Assembly (NCBI GenBank): GCA_018287875.1
Contig: JAGVVL010000001.1
Span: 4,216,001-4,280,000 of the forward strand
Length of the DNA stretch: 64,000 bases
Direction: 5' to 3'
Source: Nigrospora sphaerica
Taxonomy: Eukaryota; Ascomycota; Sordariomycetes; Amphisphaeriales; Apiosporaceae
Part shown: positions 39,775-50,257 of the stretch, in pieces
Layout: the number at the start of each line of letters is the position of its first letter
Position numbering within the stretch: the stretch's first letter is position 1
Notes under the pieces: model-generated
What the model was told of the DNA's origin: nothing
Database searches by the model: none
Seen by the model: only the letters and a program-made list of their open reading frames with translations
Translations under genes and position numbers: made by a program

Positions 39775-41606
39775 ATGGACGAAGACGTCGCACAGTTCCT
39801 GTCAGTGACGGGCCTCGACAGCGAGCATGTCGCCCGAGGCTACCTCGAGATATCGGGCAACGACCCCATGCAAGCGATACAGCTCTTCTTCGAGAATCCC
39901 GAACTGGCATCCAGCTTCACTGCCCAGCCCGAACCTGCCTCGGCCGCCGCTGCCCCGGCGGCCGCGGCCGCGGCTTCCATGTCATCGTCGCGGTCCGTCT
40001 CGGCCGGTCGAGGCCGGGGCGCCCGTGGCCTGACGGCGGGCCGCGAGGACGCACACGGCGTCATCCACATAGATTCCGACGGAGATGACGACGATGACGT
40101 CGACATGGATCGGCCCGCCGGCGACCGCCACCACATCACCATCCCCGACGACCCAGACGAGCACTTCGGCTCCCCAGACCACGGCGATATCGCCGCCGTG
40201 GCAAGAGCCGCCCAGGAAGAGGAGGATGCGGCCATGGCCAGGAGACTGCAGGACGACATGTATTCACAAGACCCCGCCTCGGCCGACGGCGTCAGGGCCC
40301 CCATGGCCAGAACCACCGAGACACTTGTCGCCCCCGAACCTTCGTGGAGCATCGACGACGACCGGGAAGCTGCTGTGCTGGAGCAGCTTCGCCGGCGCAG
40401 ACAGCCCCGCGCTTCCAGTAGGTTTCCCGCTCCGGTCGTGTGGGGGTTGGGGGGGGTTAGAGAGAAGCGGTTACTGACTGCCGCCATGACGTAGGGCCTC
40501 CCCAAAACCCATTCAGTCAGTCGGTCTGGGATGACCCCGGTGCGGCCGGGGGCGGCGACGAGGCGGTGGTGCCCATGGCCGCTCGCCCCGGCGGCGGCCC
40601 GGCGGCCTCGACATCCCGAAGCCAGCGACTGGCCGACCTTTTCCGCCCTCCCTTTGACATAATGTCGCACCTGGCCTGGGACGATGCGCGACAGGAAGGC
40701 AAGGAGGAGAAGAAGTGGATCATGGTTAACGTCCAGGACATGAGTGACTTCAACTGCCAGGCGCTCAACCGAGACCATTGGAAGGACGCGAACATTAAGG
40801 CCCTCCTGCGGGAGCACTTCATCTTCCTGCAGTACGAGAAGGGCGATCCTCTGTCGCAGACGTACACAAGCTTCTACTTTCACGGGTTCGAGGACCGCAA
40901 CAACTATCCCTACGTATCCATCATCGACCCGCGGACGGGCGAGCAAGTCAAGACGTGGTCGGGGCTGCCGTTCCCCGACGCCGCCGAGCTGCACAGCGAC
41001 CTTGTTGAGTTCCTCGACCGGTACAGCCTGGCGGCCAACAGCAAGAACCCCGTTCCCACGGCGAAGCCCAAGGCTAAGCCCGTCGATTACGGTCGGATGA
41101 CGGAAGAGGAGATGATGGAAATGGCACTTAGAAACAGCCTCGAGGCGAACGGGGGCTCGTCACGACCCGGCGTCCAAGATCCCGACGAGCTGACACGGGC
41201 CCAGGCGGAAGCCGCCGCCGGCGCGTCGGCCTCGGGATCGGGCACAGGCATGGCAACCGGCATGGCACACTCGCCGGCACCACCACCGGCGGCGGCGGCG
41301 TCGCCTTTTCAGCAGATTTCGGCGACACAGCCCCACACAGAGCCGCCGAACGACCCGGCGACAACCACGCGCATCCAGTTTCGACACCCCGCGGGTCGTG
41401 TCATTCGGCGGTTCGCCGTCGACGACGCCGTCCGCCGCATCTACGAGTGGCTCAAGGCCGAGGGGCTCGAGGGCAAGCAAGGCGTGCCCTTTGAGCTCAA
41501 GGCCAACCCGGGTGGCGATCTCATTGACCGGCTGGACATGACGATCGGCGAGGCTGGGCTGAAGCAGGGCACGGTTATGATTGAATTCATTGAAGACGAT
41601 GCTTAG
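39775..41606 (+). CDS. UBX5: UBA-UAS-UIM-UBX Cdc48 adaptor (Ubx5/UBXN7-like)
   Basis: Adaptor of 584 residues predicted to bring ubiquitylated substrates to the Cdc48/p97 ATPase. Exons are 39775-40417 and 40495-41606. An N-terminal UBA-like helical bundle (about 1-45, with FLSVTGLDSEHVARGYLEISGNDPMQAIQLFFE) is followed by an acidic, Ala-rich linker. The UAS thioredoxin-like domain covers about 285-420, including ARQEGKEEKKWIMVNVQD, FIFLQYEKGD and YPYVSIIDPRTGE. A ubiquitin-interacting motif is seen at EEEMMEMALRNSLEANG, and the C-terminal UBX domain (about 500-582) holds TRIQFRHPAGRVIRRFAVDD and IGEAGLKQGTVMIEF. The domain order equals yeast Ubx5 and animal UBXN7. The start at 39775 begins exactly at the UBA-like domain, though the frame is open further upstream. 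Confidence 0.88.
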
Positions 41607-42627
41607 GACCAAGGGCCTCGCAGGCTGGCGCGGAGACGTGGTACAAGCTGGCAGGAAGGAAGATTACAATTGTCATTATTCGGCGTTTGACACGAGTCTG
41701 ACGCGCAGCGGTAGCTACTGGCATTTCAGCATCTCACGACCCGGCCCAGGGGGTTGGCGCGGATTCACACGGAAGAGGAAGCGACCGGCCTCCTATCCTC
41801 CCAATAGACGCGGCGTAGCTTTTTGTTGCCTGCTGCAAATACAATGAGGCAGTAAGTGGCCAAGACAAGATGCAGGCCCGCACGGTTATGGCATGGCGGT
41901 GACGCGAGTTGAGATGAGAGGTGTGACGGGCCAGTTGGTTGTGTAGGTCGTTTTTGCCTTGGTTACACCGTCATCCTGTTTCGGCCGGGCCAAGGCCAAG
42001 GTGGCAGGAGAGCCTGAGCGTGCGCCACGGCCTCACCAAGGTAGGAAAGCCGAGGGTTTGGGTTCATGATGGATGGGGAGGGCTCGGCACTCGAAGCGAC
42101 AGGCGCCGCCCCGGTGGAAAGCCGGGTGCCGAAGGCCCTGACTAACAAAAAAAAACAAGCCTGTTCGGGCTGGGCGCGTTTGCAGCCCCATGTCGGTCCC
42201 GAGCCGTCATCCCTTTGGCCGGCCTGGCCTCGCACATCCCCAGCAAGAGGTCCGAAGGGAGAGATGGTGTGTGTGGTACGCAATGTTGCGTAAGCCCGCC
42301 ATGGCCTCTGCCGCTACACTCGTGGCTGCTTTCAACGTGTGCCATGGGAGGGGATGGAGGGAGCCATATGAAGGGATATTCCCCCGAGAGCCCAAGGGCG
42401 TGACGGGAGAAACACCCTTCCCGTTTTTATCCCCCCCCCCCTCTGGCCGAGATAGGCACATACGCACTCACGCATCAGAACCCCCTTAGCCTAAAGCAAG
42501 CGGGCACACGAACAGGCAAGCAGCGAAATAAGTACACACGGGACAATCCACTCGCGCCCACGCCTAGACGCACACATTCATCAACCGTTTCTTCACTTAC
42601 CCAGCAGCAGCGGCCACTCGCCTACGG
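41607..42627. other. Intergenic region
   Basis: About one kilobase with no supported gene, probably the UBX gene 3' region and the promoter of the cytochrome b561 gene. Short frames on both strands lack conserved features. A C run lies near 42431-42441. Confidence 0.6.
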
Positions 42628-43707
42628 ATGAAGCCCTTCTACCTTCTCGCTCTCGGCGCCGTCGGGGTCTCGGCTTGGGGTCCCGGCTGGGGCTGGGGCG
42701 GGCCGGGGTCCGATAATGGCGGCGACGGCGGTCCGTTTGGGGGGTCATCGTCGTCGTATTCGTCTTCGTCTTCGGGAGGGTCCTTCGGAGCGGGCAACTC
42801 CAACTTCCAGACGGCGGCGGGCTTCGATTACGAGCAGGTCAGGTCCTACGGCCACGCGCACGGCGTCTTGGCGGCCGTGGCCTTTGTCGGCTTCTTCCCC
42901 ATCGGGGCGATTCTGATGCGGGCGGTGCCGGGGCGCTTCGCCTGGATCATGCACGCCGTCGCCCAGATCTTGGGCTACTTCGTCTTCGTGGCCGCCGCCG
43001 CGCTGGGTGTTTTGCTGGTACGCATGGTGCGCCTGCCCGGGAGCGGCGGGAGTCTGGTGCGTTCCTCTCCGTCCTTTCTCCTCTCCGTCCTTTCTCCTCT
43101 CCGTCCTTTCCCCTCTCCGTCCTTTCCCCTCTCCGTCCTGTCCCCTCTCCCCTTTTCCGCTGCTTCTCCTTTCCCTTCTTCCGCTGCTTCTCCCGTGCTG
43201 ACGTCGCCCCCGTAGCTCGAGTCAGCCCAGACCAACGCCCACCCCGTCATCGGCCTTGTCGTCCTCGCCGTGCTGTTCTTCCAGCCCCTTCTCGGCTGGC
43301 TGCACCACCGCAGGTTCAAGCAGCTCGGCCACCGGACGGGCTGGTCCTATGCACACCTTTGGCTCGGCCGCAGCATGATTGTCCTCGGTATCGTCAACGG
43401 TGGCCTGGGCTTGCAGCTAGCCCGGGCGTCCAACTCCAAGGTCATTGCCTACGCCGTCACGGCCTCTCTCCTATGTCTGCTGTGGGCCATCTCGGCCATT
43501 GTATCCGAGTACCGACGCCGGCGGTCATCCCGGAAGACAGCCCGGTCGGCGCCGTCGCCCGTCTTCAACGACCCCTCGCCGCCGTACAGCCGGCACCACC
43601 TGCATGCCACCGACGTGGAGATGACGGCAGCGAAGCGCGGCCGCCGCGCCTCTTCTTCCATCTCGTCCTTGTCCTCCTTCCAGTCCCAAAGGCCCATTCG
43701 CCACTGA
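42628..43707 (+). CDS. Secretory-pathway cytochrome b561-domain protein
   Basis: Protein of about 306 residues with a cleavable-looking signal (MKPFYLLALGAVGVSAW), a Gly/Ser-rich segment, then a five-helix cytochrome b561 core. Haem-ligand candidates are the His residues in YGHAHGVLAA, WIMHAVAQ, AHPVIGLVV and YAHLWLGRSM. The cytoplasmic tail is Arg/Ser-rich. There is no DOMON domain ahead of the core, unlike CBD9-type fusions. Such proteins move electrons across membranes, often from ascorbate or to ferric iron; the donor and acceptor here cannot be inferred. Two exons: 42628-43056 and 43216-43707. The donor could also be the GTACGC at 43018, which keeps the same phase and would shorten the loop by 13 residues. 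The intron contains a 16-base tandem repeat and a TGCTGACG branch site. Confidence 0.78.
43064..43150. repeat. Intronic 16-base tandem repeat
   Basis: About 5.4 copies of a 16-base pyrimidine-only unit apart from one G (CCTCTCCGTCCTTTCY), inside the intron of the cytochrome b561 gene. The copies are nearly identical and would extend an unusually long pyrimidine tract ahead of the 3' splice site. Confidence 0.85.
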
Positions 43708-44814
43708 GTCCCGCCCCGGATTGGCACTAAGAAGGCTGCTTTACGCCTGTCCAAGGTTGGATCACGGGTGGGGAGTGGCAGTTGTTTTGCTTGTCGTTGG
43801 GGAGGCCCTGGCGCGGAGAGACTGGCCAGACTTTGACACACTTGGCCGACCAAGCTGGCTCGATGCATGTGCGTTCCAGCATAATAGCAGTGGTGTCCGC
43901 AAAGAGCGACTCGGCTCGTACGTACCATGCCCTAAATAGAGTTCACTCCGTCTCTGCGTCGTTCCTGTCAGATATGGGCTCTGAGGTGGAAATGCCTATC
44001 GGGGTTCTCACAAAACAATTTGCTGTCTTCAGAGAGCGCGGCTTTGGCAGGGGGCTTGCTCGGAGGCATGCGCTTTCTTCTATTTCGAGCTCTTCCCTAC
44101 CGCGGGCCCCGTTGCCGTGCCATGCCGACGACTATGTGAGTCCTGGTCTCCGTATCTATCGCAGTGTCGACGGTTAGGTGTGTGCTTCGTACCTGCCAGA
44201 GCCTTGCGCGCCTGTAGAAGCCCTCGATGTAAAGTGTAGATGATGGTAAATGTGCCAATGTGCTCACTTGCCAGCGGTGAATTGCTCTCCTTCTCCCTCG
44301 AATCAACCGGCGTCCCGCCAAACACCCGTTATCCTCTCCTCTCTGCTCTGGAGTTTCAGGCCGGCTCGACCGGCTCCCCAACCTGTCTCTTCAGACGCCT
44401 CTTGGTCCTCTCGATAGTGTGGCTGGGGCACCCCGTGTATAGCCAGCCTCCCACGGACCAACTTCTTTCCCGTTCGCCCATGTCACAGGGCATGCCCATC
44501 TTCATCGCAGGCCTCGATACATTCGCCTCGTTTATCGGAGAGAAGTCAGGTACCCCGTTGGCCACTCCTCGTACCTACTCTCCCCTTTCACTAACCCTTT
44601 CCTCGCCTCTTCCTCTGGCCTCTTCGCCACAGTAACTCGGGCTGCCGGCCCTATTCGTGTATCTGCACGCGCACGCAAACATAAGCACGCAAGTCACGCG
44701 AGTCGCCCACCTTGACGCCTTCAGAGTGTACACAAGTCTCCAACCGCTCATGTGCAAGTAAAAGCTAATCGTCCCTTCCTACGCTGCCCTCGACTTCCTG
44801 GGAAGGCTGGTACC
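43708..44814. other. Intergenic region
   Basis: About 1.1 kb without a supported gene. A frame at 44240-44635 (+) is open for 131 codons but lacks recognisable features. The stretch likely holds the promoter of the next frame. Confidence 0.5.
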
Positions 44815-45630
44815 ATGACTGCTACCACCACCAGACGGCCCCTTCCCTACCACTCGCGGACAAACAATATGCCTACAGGTACGATGGCTGACCACGATGC
44901 CTCGTGTGTGGAAGGGCTTGGCGGTCTCTTCAGCTTTAACCGCGGAAGGGGCCAGGGCGTGCAGTTAAGCTGCGAACTCTTCACGGTCCTACAGGCCCAC
45001 CTGTCCGACATAGACTCGGAGACTCGGCAGCGATGTATGAGCATTCAAGCCCGCCTCATGCTCGACCTGCTCGACGAGATATGGACAGCCGAGATGCGTA
45101 ACCGTCAAAAGCTTTCCAGTGTCTATCAGCAGTACAAGCACGATCGGGGAGTCATGGGCGCCGCAGTTACCGCATGGGGTAGCGCCCAGCAGGCGCTTGC
45201 TGAGCTATCGGAATCCATTCAATGCGAGGTGGCCAAGCTCAATACACAGGCCTGGAGCCTAGGACTCAACCAATGCGGAATGCCACAGGTACCGTGCAGC
45301 GCCGCCGGTCAAAGCCGACATGAAAGCGTCCCACACAACAGCAGCGCAGCTAACAGCATCTTGAACGACAAGCCCCCGGTTACAAGTACCCGGCTCATAG
45401 CTCATCCGCGCCTTCCGGCCCGAGGCTACGGTGGCGACGATAATGGCACCGACGCCCAAGCGGCCAGCTGGGGACGAAGAGTGTCCGGGGAGACGGCCTA
45501 CACGGTCACGCACAGACTGGGCCGTTGCACCAAGATCGTAAACTCGGTATACCAGCCCGCGAACCCGCACCGCTTCGAAATCTACTCGGTAGAAACCGTG
45601 CCCGTCTCGGGCCCCGTCTCCGGCCATTAG
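44815..45630 (+). CDS. Unknown protein, ends at a TAG in phase with the next frame
   Basis: Frame of 271 residues from the ATG at 44815. No domain is recognised. Residues about 45-150 are predicted helical (LSCELFTVLQAHLSDIDSE, QARLMLDLLDEIWTAEMRNRQK, then QALAELSESIQCEVAKL), possibly a coiled coil; the rest is polar and disordered. It ends at TAG 45628-45630. The same reading phase then stays open through 29 more codons into the RRM-like frame starting at 45718. The two may therefore be one gene whose stop is removed by splicing, for instance a GT-AG segment 45547-45630 of 84 bases, or two separate genes, or one gene broken by a nonsense mutation. I cannot choose between these from sequence alone. 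Confidence 0.5.
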   Translation: MTATTTRRPLPYHSRTNNMPTGTMADHDASCVEGLGGLFSFNRGRGQGVQLSCELFTVLQAHLSDIDSETRQRCMSIQARLMLDLLDEIWTAEMRNRQKLSSVYQQYKHDRGVMGAAVTAWGSAQQALAELSESIQCEVAKLNTQAWSLGLNQCGMPQVPCSAAGQSRHESVPHNSSAANSILNDKPPVTSTRLIAHPRLPARGYGGDDNGTDAQAASWGRRVSGETAYTVTHRLGRCTKIVNSVYQPANPHRFEIYSVETVPVSGPVSGH

Positions 45631-45717
45631 CAGTGCCACGGAACGGAGGCCCTGGACGCGGCCGCTATCGCTACGCGGCCCTCCCCGGCGACGGCGACAA
45701 TCCCTAACGAGGATGTA

Positions 45718-46452
45718 ATGGACAGCCTTTTCGACAGCCGGCGTGAGAGAGAAGCCGCCATGCGGAACTACAGCCGGGAGAACACGGACATGCCACGGAT
45801 GTTTCGGTACGGGATCCGCTACTGCCCCAGTCTGGCGCTGCCGCTTCAAACGGGCCAGGAGAGCGGCTTCTACGAGTGCCGCACCGTCGTACTCTCTAAC
45901 CTAGCCGACGACACAACGTACCAGCAGGTGGTCGCCATGATCCGGGGCGGCCGAGTCTTGCGGATGGCGCTGGCGAGCATGCGCGGCTTAGGTGACGGCG
46001 CCACGGCCCTGGTGTCCTTTGTCGACTGGCGGGCGGCCCACGCTTTTGCGAGCCACGTCCGTAGTCACGATGGCTTCCTACGTCAGCTGGGCCGCCCCGT
46101 GGACGTGTCTCTCGCGGGCCTGCCAAGCTACCCACTCTCGAGCGCGCTGAGCAGTGCCCTCGCCCACGGCGCCACACGGTGCCTCGAGATACGCGGCGCG
46201 CCCCCCGAGACCGCGGCTTTACTGAAGCGTGACTTTCATGCCTGGTTCCGAAGGCCCCAGGACGTCGTCGACACGACCCGGACACGCGACGCTACGCTGT
46301 TGCTGTCGTTCAAGGACGTCGAGAGCGCCCTTCGCATCCACCGCAACATCGCAAACATCGCTTGGTACGAGCCAGCCCGTGCCGGCTTGTCCTTTGCGCG
46401 CGATCCGTGCGAGGGGCCTTACGAGGAGCTTGATGGCCATGGCCTTGTTTGA
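45718..46452 (+). CDS. RRM-like fungal protein
   Basis: Frame of 244 residues from the ATG at 45718. After a polar N-terminus it contains YECRTVVLSNLADDTTYQQVVAMIRGGRVLRMAL and ATALVSFVDWRAAHAFASHVRSH, which read as the first strand, first helix and RNP1-like strand of an RNA-recognition-motif fold. A second, weaker copy follows around ATRCLEIRGAPPETAALLKRDF and DATLLLSFKDVESALRIHRNI. Such divergent tandem RRM-like proteins occur in filamentous ascomycetes, usually without known function; RNA binding is inferred. The reading phase is continuous with the upstream frame except for one TAG, so this may be the C-terminal half of a longer protein. Confidence 0.65.
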   Translation: MDSLFDSRREREAAMRNYSRENTDMPRMFRYGIRYCPSLALPLQTGQESGFYECRTVVLSNLADDTTYQQVVAMIRGGRVLRMALASMRGLGDGATALVSFVDWRAAHAFASHVRSHDGFLRQLGRPVDVSLAGLPSYPLSSALSSALAHGATRCLEIRGAPPETAALLKRDFHAWFRRPQDVVDTTRTRDATLLLSFKDVESALRIHRNIANIAWYEPARAGLSFARDPCEGPYEELDGHGLV

Positions 46453-46965
46453 TGGCGCCCGGAATGTACGTATACCACCATCCCACGCCACATGTATCTA
46501 TCTGTCCTCAGTACCCAGTCTTTGCACCACGCCCCGCGAGGGGGCGTGTACACGCGCATGCGTGGACCCAAGTATCGCGGCGGCAGGGTGTAGTCAGCAG
46601 ATAACTAGATATCCAGTGCCATCGTTTCCACCCGTCACCTTTCCAGTCGACGTGACATGCCATGGGTGTACGATGCCCCGTGGGTCGCTTGCTATTCATA
46701 ACGGTGCGCGGGAGTCTTGGGCCACGCGCCTACTCTAACTCGTCTACCAGGCCCGTAAGGCTGCTTGTACATCGCATGTTCCCGGACCGAGCCGCGGCGT
46801 GGGAAGTCTTTCTGCTCATGGACCCCAGCGCACCAACACCGCCGCCGAGGCTCTCTGTCTGTCCTGCACGCGGCCCACGCGCCCACGGCGATGCCGCTCC
46901 CGCTTCCGCGAAGAACGGGCGACTAGGGCGACCCCGTGACAGCAGGCCTCTCCATCGCTGCCTCG
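46453..46965. other. Short spacer between convergent genes
   Basis: About 510 bases between the RRM-like frame and the chromodomain gene, which converge. No gene is supported; both 3' ends must lie here. Confidence 0.5.
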
Positions 46966-48438
46966 TCATCGTCCCAACGGCGGAGGGGGGACCTTGCTGG
47001 TCTCGGCCTCGCCTTGGAAAGCCTCAGCAACGCTCGAGTGCTTTCTACGCGGTTGCGGCGATACGGCGACGGGCGTATCATCGTTTTGACGTGCTGCCGT
47101 CTTGGCCCTTTTCTTGAGGTATTTCCGAACCAGACCCGGCGGCAGGTTTTCTTGGGGTTCCCACGTGGGATTTTGGTCCGGCGGCCAGTCTCCTTCCCAC
47201 CGGACTTTGAAGTAGCGCTGCGCCTTGCCCTCAACGTTATCGACCCGCTCCCCTTCCAGCCGCTTTACCACGTACACTGCCTCGCCCTCGTCCTCTTCGT
47301 CGTCCTCGTCGTTCCGTTCCACCATCTCCATCTTCCTCTTCTCTCCTCGACCGTGCCGGTGAGGCTCCGGATCAGGCGGACAAGACGCAGTGCTCCGGCC
47401 GGCCAGAGTGAAACCGCGGGAGAAAAGAGTCTGCTGCGCGAGTCTCTTCGCCGACGCGGTGCTGCTGGCTGCGCCGACTTCCGGGTCGTTCGCGGGTGCG
47501 CGTAACCCCCGGCGCGCTGTCGTTGTGGGCCCGGGGTCGTTCTTGTGGAAACCGACGGGGGGCCGAGGCGCGTCCAGAGCGCTCGGCTCCTGAGCCGGGT
47601 GCGCGTCGTCCTGTAACTGCCGGAAGATGGCGGTGGCACTGTCGTCGGCTTCGTCACCGGCCGGCGCCTCGGCTCCCATGTCGTCGTCCAGGCCGTCGCC
47701 GAGGCCCGCCAAAGCGCCCAATGCCGCCAGTCCTTTCCGTGGCGTGGACAGCGAGGGTCCCGAGGCGAGGCTGGAAGGCGGCCCGATATCGACAGTCGCG
47801 TCGGCCCAGGGGTCGGCGACGGGCGGCGGGGCGGGACGGCTGCGCTTCTCTGACCGGCGGCTTTGCCCGGCCGATACCCGACTTTCCAACTCCTCGGCAC
47901 GGTCTCTCTCCAACGACAGTGCATACTCGAAATCCTCCAGGGCCCAGGGCGACACGTAGTCAAGGATGTGGGTGGCAGGAACGGACAGGGAAGCGGCAGG
48001 GAGGTCGGTCCAGCGCACCAAGTAATGCATTTGCAGCTTGACGGCGCCGGTCGCGAGCACCAGGGGAAGGACCGACTTCTCGGTAATGTAGGCTGTCGCG
48101 TCGTTGGGCAGGGCGATGGTCGGGGGGGCCGTCGCGGGACCGTCACCGCGGCGGTAGGCGCGCGGCCGCGACGGCAGGGGAATCTCGATGGAGGAGTGTG
48201 GCGATGGCATGGCGACGCGACGCGGGCTCCCCGTGCCGATGCTGCTGTTGCGGCCGGTGTTTGGGCTGCCGGTGGTGGTGGTGGCGTCTGTCAAGACGAC
48301 GGGGCGCGTGACTGTGCTAGTCCAAGGAGGCCAAGTCCGGGGCGGGATCGCGATCGCGGTCGCTGTCCCCCGGCGATACGGAATGAGAAGTCCCTGACCT
48401 GGCGTCGATGCAGGTGCTGGCGCTGGGGCATCACGCAC
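46966..48438 (-). CDS. Chromodomain protein
   Basis: Single-exon frame of 490 residues. The C-terminus (about 390-455) is a clear chromodomain: EAVYVVKRLEGERVDN, then QRYFKVRWEGDWPPDQNPTWEPQENLP and LVRKYLKKR, with the Tyr, Trp and Trp positions that form the methyl-lysine aromatic cage. An upstream segment (about 120-175) with KLQMHYLVRWTDLPAA and HILDYVSPWALEDFEYAL resembles a second, divergent chromo- or chromoshadow-like fold. Between them is a disordered acidic and Pro-rich region with a DEDDEEDEGE patch. The likely role is binding a methylated histone; the mark and complex are unknown. It is too divergent in layout to call HP1 or a named fungal CDP protein. Confidence 0.78.
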   Translation of the reverse strand: MRDAPAPAPASTPGQGLLIPYRRGTATAIAIPPRTWPPWTSTVTRPVVLTDATTTTGSPNTGRNSSIGTGSPRRVAMPSPHSSIEIPLPSRPRAYRRGDGPATAPPTIALPNDATAYITEKSVLPLVLATGAVKLQMHYLVRWTDLPAASLSVPATHILDYVSPWALEDFEYALSLERDRAEELESRVSAGQSRRSEKRSRPAPPPVADPWADATVDIGPPSSLASGPSLSTPRKGLAALGALAGLGDGLDDDMGAEAPAGDEADDSATAIFRQLQDDAHPAQEPSALDAPRPPVGFHKNDPGPTTTARRGLRAPANDPEVGAASSTASAKRLAQQTLFSRGFTLAGRSTASCPPDPEPHRHGRGEKRKMEMVERNDEDDEEDEGEAVYVVKRLEGERVDNVEGKAQRYFKVRWEGDWPPDQNPTWEPQENLPPGLVRKYLKKRAKTAARQNDDTPVAVSPQPRRKHSSVAEAFQGEAETSKVPPPPLGR

Positions 48439-48766
48439 CCATGCCTGCTGCGCACAGAAGCGGCTGTGGTCGCGGCGGCGGGATGCCTCTCGAGGGTGCT
48501 ATGAATACTGTAAAGGCGAAGGGGAACCGAAGCGTCGGCAGGGCGGAAAGCCAGCGGAGGCCCATCTAAAAGCCGTGGAAGGGGTGCATCCCGTAAATCT
48601 GACCGTGAGGGGGGGGAATAGAGGAATGTTATATTTGGTATGTAAGTGCCGAAGGCGAGTACATATGTACATACATCATCATTCCCAAGTAAAGTGGTAG
48701 GTACTAGTAGGTCCGTAGGTGGGTAGCGATAAGATAAGAAATTGAGAGAATGAGGGAGTGTGTGTT

Positions 48767-48800
<34 letters not shown>

Positions 48801-49233
48801 CGAGAGAGCTTCGGTCGAAGCTCTTGTTAGCAGTTTGCTTACCTCATGTACTTACCTATCTTTTCTCTTGCCTCATGTCACTGCATGCAGCCTTGAGGAA
48901 CATCGACTTCCTTTCCAGCTTGGTAGTCCACGTCGCCCAGCCTCTCACTGCTCGAATTGGCGCCAGTGATCGACCCGACGCCCGCCGCCGTCGCCGCCAC
49001 CGCCTACCATAACATTCACGACGACAACCCCACGGCATCCCATCCCATCGCGCCCGTTCAACGCTACGATTCCCGAACCTCGCCCCTCCCTCGATGGTCG
49101 ATCCTGCCACTCTACGACTAGTTGCATAGCGGAAAGCACTGCCAGTCGCCCGCACACACGCACACGCACATATACAACCCTGCTCTGCCTCCCTGCAAAC
49201 CCCCCCGGCGTATATCCCCATTCCCCTTCCACC
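48439..49233. other. Divergent promoter region
   Basis: About 800 bases between the divergently transcribed chromodomain gene and PAM17. It contains a TG/AG microsatellite at about 48758-48805, TACATA/TAGGTA motifs near 48660-48725, and a probable PAM17 leader rich in CA. No gene is supported. Confidence 0.6.
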
Positions 49234-50003
49234 ATGCTGAACTCGGCCCACCGTCTTGTGCACTGTGGCACCCTCGGGTCGCGGGGCCTCCAGCTGCAGA
49301 CGGCTCTGCCCAAGGTCGTCGCCTCGACGCCCGCACTGGCCTCGCGCCCATTGACTACCAGGGTCGCCGCGCCCTCGGCCAGAGCCCGTGCCATCGCCCC
49401 CCCTCTACTGTGCCACTTCGCCGCCCGCCGCTACGCCTCGGCTGCCGCCAGCCCCCCCTCGCCCGCCGCCGCCGCCGAGGCTCGGAAGCTTGACTGGAAC
49501 ACTTTCTTCACCCTGCGCAAGACGCGGAGACGCTACCAGGTCGCCTGCAGCTTGGTTACCATGCTCCTCGGCGGCACTGTGGCCGGCGTCGTGCTGGTCG
49601 ACCTGGACATGGACTGGATGGGCAAGCTTCCTTTGGATCCCTTTGTGACTCTGGGCTTGATGACCATGGGCTCCGCCGCGCTGGGCTGGCTCGCCGGCCC
49701 GAGCCTGGGCTCCGCCATTTTCTACTCGGTCAAGCGCGGCATCAAGCAGCCCATGGCCATCAAGGAGGCCGAGTTCTTCGCCAGGATTAAGAAGAACCGC
49801 GTCGACCCCAGCGTCAGCTCCGTGCAGAACCCGGGTGAGTGCCCCCGACTCCCGCCCGTGCCCTGTGTGTGCTATCTAACCCTGCTCGTCATTAACCCGC
49901 AGTCCCGGACTACTACGGAGAAAAGATTTCGAGCGTGGCCGGCTACAGGCAGTGGATGAAGGATCAGAGGGCCTTCAACAAGAAGCGCACGAGCTTTGTT
50001 TAG
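49234..50003 (+). CDS. PAM17: Mitochondrial import motor subunit Pam17
   Basis: Inner-membrane protein of 233 residues that helps assemble the presequence-translocase-associated motor (with Pam16 and Pam18) during matrix protein import. Exons are 49234-49834 and 49903-50003. Residues 1-80 form a long Arg/Ala/Ser-rich presequence without acidic residues. The conserved core begins at LDWNTFFTLRKTRRRYQ, followed by membrane segment 1 (VACSLVTMLLGGTVAGVVLV), membrane segment 2 around FVTLGLMTMGSAALGWLAGPSLG, then the matrix tail with FFARIKKNRVDPS and, across the intron, PVPDYYGEKISSVAGYRQWMKDQ. Length and topology are typical of the family. Confidence 0.92.
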
Positions 50004-50257
50004 CGCCGGTCTTGTCCCAGTCGTGTTAAAGGTCTCGTGGCGCGCTCGACGTCAAGGAAGGAGGTGGTCCATGGGTGTCTGGGGGGCGTCGGCCACGCAC
50101 GACGAAGCCACTCCCTCCCTTCCTTTTCTTTTCTGTTTTTTTTGTGTTGTTGGGTTGGCGTTCTGGCCCTCTCCCACCATCTGTACCATCAGCCGGCAGC
50201 ATGTTTTAGTAGGGAATCTACCACGATCCATTCCTTTCCTTGTCCTCGGCCCCCGGA

